Below, piece after piece: positions 5,374-10,766 of a DNA stretch of 10,766 nucleotides. A program made the position numbers and the translations under genes. The stretch is from Verrucomicrobiota bacterium. GTDB lineage: Bacteria; Verrucomicrobiota; Verrucomicrobiia; Verrucomicrobiales; DEV007. Under the pieces are notes generated by a model, which was not told the DNA's origin, ran no database searches, and was given only the letters and a program-made list of their open reading frames with translations. The stretch is taken from contig JAADHD010000141.1 of NCBI GenBank assembly GCA_013152075.1, positions 1-10,766 of the forward strand, read 5' to 3'. Within the stretch, counting starts at the first letter, position 1. Every line of letters begins with the position of its first letter.

Positions 5374-7119
5374 TTATTTCTTTGCCTCACCCTTTTTTCT
5401 TTCCTGCTTCCATAACTCATCCTCCAATTTACCAAAAGACGCATCCAGTTCATCAACGGCTTCAAGCAACGGCTTGAATTTTTCCCTTTGTTTAGTGCAA
5501 ACCTCACGCAGAGGATCAAACAGCAGAACAAAATCCCGATAACCTTTATCCACTCCTTCAGTAAATGCCTTACGCAGAACATCGTGTAAGCGAGTGCGTT
5601 GGGCATCCAGCTCCTCGGAAAAAAAAGCGCGGATACGTGACGTCCCCTTGAAACCGGCAAAGGCCGCCCCCAGTAAAGCGAGTGCAGCCGCCCCAAACGC
5701 GATCATCTGATAGGGTGCCAAACCCTTCCACAACAGCCAAACACCGCCTACCAAACTAATCGCGCCGACAAACAAAAAACTGAACATTCGGCGGCGACGG
5801 CGACGGAACAATTTTCGCAAACCATCACACAGGTAGGGATTTTTCAACTCCCCGCTAGTCGCACCCTCGACCTGTGCCACCAATCTTTTGCGGCTGCCGC
5901 TCCAGTCAGGCTCCCCGGTTTTTCCCACACTGAGCTTTAATTTGAATTCGCTCTGCATGTCATCAGAAAGCTCATCCCACAACTGGCGAACGTCGTCCTC
6001 AGCTACAATAGCCGCTTCCTCGCAACTGCGTTTGACGTTTTCCAGAGTCGCCGAGCTGATAATTCGCTCGATCTCTATCGGTAGATCACCTGCCGCGCGC
6101 AGAGAGGACAGAATACCCATTTGACTGTCCAGTATCGGCTCCGTTTTCAAACGGGCGCTCATGAAAGCCGTATCAAAAGCGCCGAATACCGGATCAAATT
6201 TTCCTTCCGTTCGTGACTGCTGCTGTTCCGCTCTCTTTTCCAAAGTGGCGAACAATTCGTCATCGGCACGAATAATTTCTGCCGGAGTGTGTAATTTTTT
6301 CCGCACATCTTTGATGACCTCTTTAGCCAGCACACAGCTTTCATCCATTTTTGCCAAACGGCTCCCGGAACGATTAATCTCTTTCGTGAAATAACTTTCC
6401 AGTGCAATAAAACGGCTTTCTTCCAACAATCGCTCTTTGTCGAGACCGGAAGTTTTCGCGAGCAACGCTTTTTTGCCAGACACCGCAAACGTAGGGAAGT
6501 GAGTTCCGCAACGATTCATCGATGTGCGGCGTAAGTGCTCCAGTATAGCACTGATCTCTTCATCGGAGCGACGGTCACACTGCTGCAGAATCAGAACTAT
6601 CTTGTCCTGCCATTTTTCATAAATGCGCTCCAGCATTTTCCAGGTCGTCGGACTCCAGGGGTCGGTAACTGGAAAAACCACCAGGACAAAATCCGCAGTG
6701 GGAATCATCTTCTCGATAATCTCATCTTGATGATACTTGATCGAACCGTCTCCCGGAACATCTACAATGGTGAAATCCTCTAGACACTTTATCGGGCGAT
6801 AATGCTCGGACAGTGTGCCCGTCACATCAAAGTCATGCTCCTCCTTGCCGTGCTGATACACCGCAATTCGCCGTGAAGCGGGAAGTTTTTCATCAACCGG
6901 GCAGAGATCTTCTCCAAAAATGGCGTTGATCAGGGTCGATTTGCCAGTCCCCGCCTCTCCTATCACAACGTAGCGAAATGGCTCCTTCAAGCTGGCCAAT
7001 GCATTCCGCAATTGAGTCGCACGGGCAGCGCCAAGATCGCTCTCTTCAGCCAACTGGGCCAAAGCCCCAATGGAGTCCCGCAGATTTGCACGTATATCGA
7101 AGTACTGTTGCCCGAGCAT
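5374..7119 (-). CDS. Dynamin-like membrane-associated GTPase
   Basis: 581 residues. The N-terminal GTPase domain has the P-loop GEAGTGKST (54-62), the G3 motif DVPG (120-123), a G4 motif QQCD (179-182) in place of the usual (N/T)KxD, and a probable G5 SGKK (214-217). A long, mostly helical, charged middle region (about 225-430) follows. A hexa-arginine tract (439-444) then leads into two hydrophobic segments (about 446-464 and 471-490) forming a membrane hairpin. The helical tail (about 495-581) ends in a Lys/Glu-rich stretch. GTPase, helical stalk, membrane paddle and helical return is the order of bacterial dynamin-like proteins, which bind and remodel membranes. The exact role is unknown. 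The gene lies upstream of cdsA on the same strand, 142 bases away, so co-transcription is possible but unproven. The ATG at 7119 has no clear Shine-Dalgarno site and the adjacent codons give no better start. Confidence 0.8.
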   Translation of the reverse strand: MLGQQYFDIRANLRDSIGALAQLAEESDLGAARATQLRNALASLKEPFRYVVIGEAGTGKSTLINAIFGEDLCPVDEKLPASRRIAVYQHGKEEHDFDVTGTLSEHYRPIKCLEDFTIVDVPGDGSIKYHQDEIIEKMIPTADFVLVVFPVTDPWSPTTWKMLERIYEKWQDKIVLILQQCDRRSDEEISAILEHLRRTSMNRCGTHFPTFAVSGKKALLAKTSGLDKERLLEESRFIALESYFTKEINRSGSRLAKMDESCVLAKEVIKDVRKKLHTPAEIIRADDELFATLEKRAEQQQSRTEGKFDPVFGAFDTAFMSARLKTEPILDSQMGILSSLRAAGDLPIEIERIISSATLENVKRSCEEAAIVAEDDVRQLWDELSDDMQSEFKLKLSVGKTGEPDWSGSRKRLVAQVEGATSGELKNPYLCDGLRKLFRRRRRRMFSFLFVGAISLVGGVWLLWKGLAPYQMIAFGAAALALLGAAFAGFKGTSRIRAFFSEELDAQRTRLHDVLRKAFTEGVDKGYRDFVLLFDPLREVCTKQREKFKPLLEAVDELDASFGKLEDELWKQERKKGEAKK

Positions 7120-7238
7120 AAGTAGTTAAGTGCGCTTAAGAAACACGGGAACGGCAAGATTTCGAATGGAATTACACATTTTGACAAAAAAGAAGCGCCA
7201 CCAGCTGCACTTTTCACCTTGAAACGATTATTGCAGAC

Positions 7239-7256
7239 CGAAGTCGAATGACTTCG
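7239..7256. repeat. Perfect palindrome in the divergent GTPase/glgX spacer
   Basis: CGAAGTC (7239-7245) and GACTTCG (7250-7256) flank the 4-base loop GAAT. It lies in the 256-bp spacer between the start codons of the divergent GTPase and glgX genes, about 120 bases from each. No T-run follows on either strand, so a regulator-binding site is more likely than a terminator. The rest of the spacer shows no gene. Confidence 0.35.
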
Positions 7257-7321
7257 CTTGCTATCTGCTCACACGATGCGAAAAATGGATTCTGGTCAGC
7301 CTTCTCTATTATGTGATTCAT

Positions 7322-7350
7322 TTGGGTCAAATTTTAATCTAGACTACTTT
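7322..7350 (+). promoter_or_regulatory. Weak candidate sigma-70 promoter for glgX
   Basis: TTGGGT (7322-7327) and TACTTT (7345-7350) stand 17 bases apart, 25 bases before the GTG start. The spacing is ideal but each hexamer keeps only part of the consensus, so this is a suggestion only. Confidence 0.25.
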
Positions 7351-7375
7351 TTAATCCCCAATCCAACTCTGATCC

Positions 7376-9493
7376 GTGTCTTTTCAAGTTTTACCTGGCT
7401 CACCCCATCCCCTCGGCGCTCATGCCCTGCCCGGCAACGACGGCACGGTAAACTTCGCGATCTACTCACAACACGCGACAGCTGTAGATCTTTGTTTATT
7501 TGACCCTAAGGACTCCCAGATAGAAACGGCGCGAATCCGACTGACTCAACGATCCGGGTTCATCTGGCATGCTGAAATCAGCGGTTGCAGTCCTCTACAA
7601 AATTACGGCTATCGCCTGCACGGCCCGTGGAATCCCGAGCAAGGTCACTTCTTCAACCCCAACAAACTGTTGTTCGACCCCCTTGCGCGAGACTTTTCCG
7701 AAGCGGCGATTTTTCATCCCTCGATGCTGGCGACAGATCCATCGAACCACTCGAACGATCCATCAACTGCAAACCGCACAGACAGCGGGCCGCACGTGCC
7801 GCGCTCCGTGGTCATTGCCAACAACTTCGACTGGGAACAGGACCAATCGCCCGCCACCCCCTACGCCGACAGTCTGATCTATGAACTACATGTCAAAGGC
7901 TTCACCCAATTACACCCGGATGTCCCTGAACCATTGCGCGGCACTTATGCCGGCCTCGCCAACGATGCCGCCATTCAATATCTGAGCGATCTCGGAATCA
8001 CGGCGGTTCAATTAATGCCGGTTCACTACCACCTGGACGATGATTTTCTGATTGATCGCGGCTTGGTCAATTACTGGGGATACAATACCGTCGGATTTTT
8101 TGCCCCTGATCCCCGATACGCCGCCGGGCCTGACTCGATCGCTGAGTTTAAAGGCATGGTCAAAGCGCTTCATCAGGCAGGAATCGAAGTCATCCTCGAT
8201 GTGGTATTCAATCACACCGGTGAAGCCGGAGTCACCGGCCCTTCATGCTGCTTTCGCGGAATCGATAATCTGGTTTATTACCGCACCCAGTCAAAAAATC
8301 CCGGCGTTTATCAGGATTTCACCGGCTGTGGTAATACATTAAATACAACGCACCCCCAGGTCCTCCAACTCATCATGGACAGCCTGCGTTACTGGGTAAG
8401 CGAAATGCACGTCGACGGTTTTCGCTTTGATCTGGCAGTCACCCTTGGCCGTGAACCGACCAACTACAACCAGCATAGTGCTTTTTTCAAAGCCATCATG
8501 CAGGACCCGGTGCTGTCACAGGTGAAAATGATCGCCGAACCCTGGGATCTCGGCCGTGGAGGTTACCAAGTCGGACACTTCCCCTACGGATGGTCGGAAT
8601 TGAATGGACGCTACCGTGACACCATCAGACGTTTCTGGAAGGGTGATCACGGAGTCCTTCCGGAGTTTTCATCCCGCCTCACCGGCAGTCAGGATCTGTA
8701 CGGCCCGAGAAATCGATCCCCGCAGGCAAGTATCAATTTCATCACTTCCCACGACGGCTTTACCCTGCGGGATCTTGTCAGCTACAACCACAAACACAAC
8801 GAAGATAACCTGGAAAATAATCGCGATGGCTCTGACCATGACATGACCTGGAATCATGGAGTCGAAGGGGAAACAGATGACCCTGACATACTGGCGCTAC
8901 GCGAACGGCAACGGCGCAATTTTTTGACCACGCTACTACTGTCCCGGGGCGTTCCCTTTTTGCTGGCTGGAGATGAACTGGGCCGCACTCAAAACGGCAA
9001 TAATAATGCCTATTGTCAGGACAATGAGCTGAACTGGATTGACTGGTCAAGCACCAGAACGGAATCAGACTTTCTCGAATTTGTGAAAAACCTGATCGCT
9101 TTTCGCAAACAATATCCCACCCTGCGACGAACGCATTTTTACTCAGGCAAACCCTCTGCCTCATCCGGCACCCCGGACATCGCTTGGTATCGACCCGACG
9201 GCGCCGACATGACACCCGGAGACTGGCACGCACAAACCGCCGGCGCCCTCAGCACCTTCCTGGACGGCCCCGTGACCACCCCCATTCTGCTGTTGTTGAA
9301 TGCCCGGGCAGAATCCCTGACCTTTACCCTACCCGCTCCGCCCGCCTCCGACCTTAACGCTCATTGGCAATTGGAAATCGATACCGCCGACCCCCATGGC
9401 AAAGGCCGTAGTTCTGCCCTGGACGGCAAGTCCGTTTTGTCCTCCCGCGCCATACAAGTCTGGACTCTTCAACGAGTGGTTACAGGTGAGTGA
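7376..9493 (+). CDS. glgX: Glycogen debranching enzyme (GH13, GlgX/TreX type)
   Basis: Cytoplasmic hydrolase of alpha-1,6 branches in glycogen or its limit dextrins. 705 residues, the usual length for GlgX. An N-terminal CBM48-type beta domain (about 8-110, with PLGAHAL and NYGYRLHGPW) precedes the GH13 barrel. The four conserved regions are all intact: DVVFNH (275-280); GFRFDLA (348-354) with nucleophile D352; AEPWD (387-391) with acid/base E388; and SHD (458-460) with transition-state Asp D460. GlgX-type landmarks are YELHVKGFT (169-177), NYWGYNT (232-238), GDELGRTQNGNNNAYCQDN (532-550) and a C-terminal beta domain with LLLLNA. The start is GTG, with an in-frame TGA six bases upstream (7370-7372) and no earlier start possible. 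There is no Shine-Dalgarno site. No other glg genes lie in the window, so it appears to be its own unit. Confidence 0.95.
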   Translation: MSFQVLPGSPHPLGAHALPGNDGTVNFAIYSQHATAVDLCLFDPKDSQIETARIRLTQRSGFIWHAEISGCSPLQNYGYRLHGPWNPEQGHFFNPNKLLFDPLARDFSEAAIFHPSMLATDPSNHSNDPSTANRTDSGPHVPRSVVIANNFDWEQDQSPATPYADSLIYELHVKGFTQLHPDVPEPLRGTYAGLANDAAIQYLSDLGITAVQLMPVHYHLDDDFLIDRGLVNYWGYNTVGFFAPDPRYAAGPDSIAEFKGMVKALHQAGIEVILDVVFNHTGEAGVTGPSCCFRGIDNLVYYRTQSKNPGVYQDFTGCGNTLNTTHPQVLQLIMDSLRYWVSEMHVDGFRFDLAVTLGREPTNYNQHSAFFKAIMQDPVLSQVKMIAEPWDLGRGGYQVGHFPYGWSELNGRYRDTIRRFWKGDHGVLPEFSSRLTGSQDLYGPRNRSPQASINFITSHDGFTLRDLVSYNHKHNEDNLENNRDGSDHDMTWNHGVEGETDDPDILALRERQRRNFLTTLLLSRGVPFLLAGDELGRTQNGNNNAYCQDNELNWIDWSSTRTESDFLEFVKNLIAFRKQYPTLRRTHFYSGKPSASSGTPDIAWYRPDGADMTPGDWHAQTAGALSTFLDGPVTTPILLLLNARAESLTFTLPAPPASDLNAHWQLEIDTADPHGKGRSSALDGKSVLSSRAIQVWTLQRVVTGE

Positions 9494-9523
9494 GCTGCTC
9501 CTTTCGGTCACAAACCACAAGTC

Positions 9524-9575
9524 GCCTCGCATTCAACCTTTATGCAGCGCCATTCGAGGCAGCCCCCGCGTTTTC
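9524..9575 (+). terminator. Weak candidate terminator after glgX
   Basis: GCCTCG (9524-9529) pairs with CGAGGC (9555-9560) around a 25-base loop containing a few more possible pairs. A C-rich stretch and only four T residues (9571-9574) follow. It sits about 30 bases after the glgX stop, where a terminator is expected, but the large loop and distant short T-run make it weak. Confidence 0.3.
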
Positions 9576-9587
9576 CCTAAATAAGCC

Positions 9588-9614
9588 TTGGCAGAGCAAA
9601 TAAACGTGTTATAT
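9588..9614 (+). promoter_or_regulatory. Candidate sigma-70 promoter for the TonB-dependent receptor
   Basis: TTGGCA (9588-9593) resembles a -35 box (four of six bases). TTATAT (9609-9614) or TATATC one base later resembles a -10 box, at spacings of 15-16 bases, slightly short. The -10 element would fall inside the left arm of the long inverted repeat, the usual arrangement for repression at a promoter. Confidence 0.3.
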
Positions 9615-9642
9615 CAACGGATCAAGATTCCTTGATATAACA
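9607..9642. promoter_or_regulatory. Operator-like inverted repeat before the TonB-dependent receptor gene
   Basis: TGTTATATCAA (9607-9617) and TTGATATAACA (9632-9642) are perfect 11-base arms around 14 bases, ending 15 bases before the ATG. The arms are AT-rich and no long T-run follows, so a DNA site for a dimeric regulator is more likely than a terminator. In RNA it would form a stem close to the start codon and could affect initiation. It does not match the classical Fur box. Confidence 0.55.
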
Positions 9643-9657
9643 TTATTACCTACTGCT

Positions 9658-10766
9658 ATGCTATTCTCCGACTCATCCTTATCCCGTTCCGGGCTCCTGT
9701 TATCTGCTGCTCTTTTCAGTGCCAGCTTCCATTCTGCATACGCTGCGGACGAAACAAAAAAAACCGAAGACGCTATCGTGACCACCACTACCGAGGTGGA
9801 CAAGGATAACGAAATCGAAAAAACGATCTGGGTGGCAACCAAATCACCCAAGGCAGAATCCGCTGTATCTCCTTCCGTAGATGTTGTTTCCGGAGGCGAA
9901 TTGAAAGTCCGTCAGCTCTACCAACTGGAAGACGTGCTCAGCTTCATGCCGGGGGTATCGGTGGTTCAGACTGGCCAAACCGGTGCGCAAACTTCCTTAT
10001 TCATCCGTGGCATGGAAAGTAATCACACGGTGACTTTGTTAAATGGGCGCCGTTTGGCACCCGGACTGTCCGGTGACTACAATCTCGGACTGCTCGACAC
10101 TACCTTTTTAGAAAGCGTGGAACTCTACCGAGGGCCTATTTCTTCTCTCTACGGATCGGATGCCATCGCCGGTGCTCTCAACTTGCGCATGGCCGACGCC
10201 CGTCAAGTTGGAGACGGCACACAAAGCAAGGTGTTTGCTGAAGGCGGTTCCTTTGATACCATCCGCGCTGGATCGCAGATTACTTATGGCCAAGGCCCCC
10301 TCGGCGTTGTCTTTGATGTGTCTTTCCTCGATACCGCTAACGACCAACCTAACAACGATTTTCGCAATTTGAATCTGCGATCCAACATCGCCCTCGAAAT
10401 CGCTGATGGTGTAACTCTCGACCTGCTTGCTTACTTGCAAGACTCACAACTCGAAGTCCCGGGTTCAACCCTCAGCACTTTCTATCCAGAAAACCAGCTC
10501 AACGACAACCGCAGCTGGCTGCTTTCTCCTCGCCTGACCATCGAACGTGACAGCTGGGATCTAGGCGCTTATTATTCCTACAACTCGAGCCGTCTCAATG
10601 CGACACGTGATGTGTTCCTGCAGGACAACCGGCTTGAGCAAACTTCGAATGAAGTCGAAGTGAAGCTCAACATTCACCCGACCGACAATGGCATTTACAC
10701 TGTAGGCCTTGCTTATTTTGATTATGATTTTTCCCGTGACCCACTGGTGCCCGGAGCATTCAATAC
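9658..10766 (+). CDS. TonB-dependent outer-membrane receptor (partial, 3' end outside the window)
   Basis: The frame stays open from the ATG at 9658 to the window edge: 369 full codons plus two bases. Residues 1-29 form a signal peptide (hydrophobic LLLSAALFSASF, then HSAYA before ADE). A charged, Thr/Glu-rich linker (30-55) leads to KTIWVATKSP (55-64), a plausible TonB box. The plug domain follows (about 68-180), with LEDVLSFMPGVSV (90-102), FIRGMESNHTVTLLNGRR (115-132) and ELYRGPISSLYGSDAIAGAL (155-174). After that come alternating beta strands of the barrel. These receptors import scarce ligands (siderophores, cobalamin, sugars) using TonB energy. The plug looks broadly BtuB/siderophore-receptor-like, but the ligand cannot be named. 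The start has no Shine-Dalgarno site but opens directly into the signal peptide. The inverted repeat just upstream suggests ligand-responsive control. Confidence 0.92.
   Translation, partial: MLFSDSSLSRSGLLLSAALFSASFHSAYAADETKKTEDAIVTTTTEVDKDNEIEKTIWVATKSPKAESAVSPSVDVVSGGELKVRQLYQLEDVLSFMPGVSVVQTGQTGAQTSLFIRGMESNHTVTLLNGRRLAPGLSGDYNLGLLDTTFLESVELYRGPISSLYGSDAIAGALNLRMADARQVGDGTQSKVFAEGGSFDTIRAGSQITYGQGPLGVVFDVSFLDTANDQPNNDFRNLNLRSNIALEIADGVTLDLLAYLQDSQLEVPGSTLSTFYPENQLNDNRSWLLSPRLTIERDSWDLGAYYSYNSSRLNATRDVFLQDNRLEQTSNEVEVKLNIHPTDNGIYTVGLAYFDYDFSRDPLVPGAFN

Noticed and set aside
5192..5542. Plus-strand frame of 116 codons across the cdsA start, the gap and the GTPase 3' end
   Set aside because: It overlaps two well-supported genes on the other strand, and its second half is a low-complexity Ser/Lys-rich shadow of the GTPase coiled tail.
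7120..7238. Sigma-70 promoter for the GTPase gene on the minus strand
   Set aside because: A TTGTCA-like -35 box is visible on the minus strand, but the hexamer 17 bases on (CGAAAT) matches the -10 consensus too poorly to call.
8778..9233. Minus-strand frame of 151 codons opposite glgX
   Set aside because: Antisense shadow of the glgX catalytic region with no recognisable motif or start context.
9494..9657. Cobalamin riboswitch before the TonB-dependent receptor
   Set aside because: The gap is only 164 bases and I could not find a B12-box-like core; the visible structure is a simple inverted repeat.
1..10766. Mobile elements, CRISPR arrays, toxin-antitoxin or phage-defence modules
   Set aside because: No transposase, integrase, regularly spaced repeats or nuclease gene is visible. 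The small phosphatase and the dynamin-like GTPase alone do not make a defence system, and the surroundings are housekeeping genes.

Overview
The window looks like an ordinary chromosomal stretch from a Gram-negative bacterium, most likely a member of the Verrucomicrobiota (Opitutae-like). This placement is an inference. It rests on a CdsA C-terminal signature of the kind I associate with PVC-group proteins, a ROK kinase with the zinc loop deleted, weak or absent Shine-Dalgarno sequences, the methylerythritol phosphate isoprenoid pathway, and an outer-membrane TonB-dependent receptor. I see no insertion sequence, integrase, CRISPR array, tRNA or rRNA.

Layout. Bases 1-265 are a regulatory region with a near-perfect sigma-54 (-24/-12) promoter preceded by two inverted repeats and a 12-bp tandem repeat. 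It drives amt, an ammonium transporter (266-1645, +). A strong hairpin at 1678-1719 can end transcription from both sides. Next comes a block on the minus strand, read from right to left: a dynamin-like membrane GTPase (7119-5374), a 142-bp gap, then cdsA (5231-4308), dxr (4308-3136), a ROK-family sugar kinase (3139-2183) and a small low-molecular-weight phosphatase (2136-1810). cdsA, dxr and the kinase overlap by 1 and 4 bases, so they are very probably one operon with coupled translation. The phosphatase follows after a 46-base spacer built of 7-base repeats. From 7376 the plus strand carries a glycogen debranching enzyme (glgX, GTG start, to 9493). At 9658 a TonB-dependent outer-membrane receptor begins and runs off the right edge. 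A perfect 11-bp inverted repeat lies directly in front of it.

How the parts work together. cdsA makes CDP-diacylglycerol for phospholipids and dxr makes MEP for isoprenoids, so the core operon supplies envelope lipids. The dynamin-like GTPase just upstream may act on the same membranes, but that link comes only from position. amt appears to be under nitrogen control through sigma-54. glgX and the receptor look like separate transcription units.

I found no convincing undescribed multi-gene system. The points most worth checking are the sigma-54 control region of amt, the operator-like repeat before the receptor, the heptad spacer before the phosphatase, and the association of the GTPase with cdsA.
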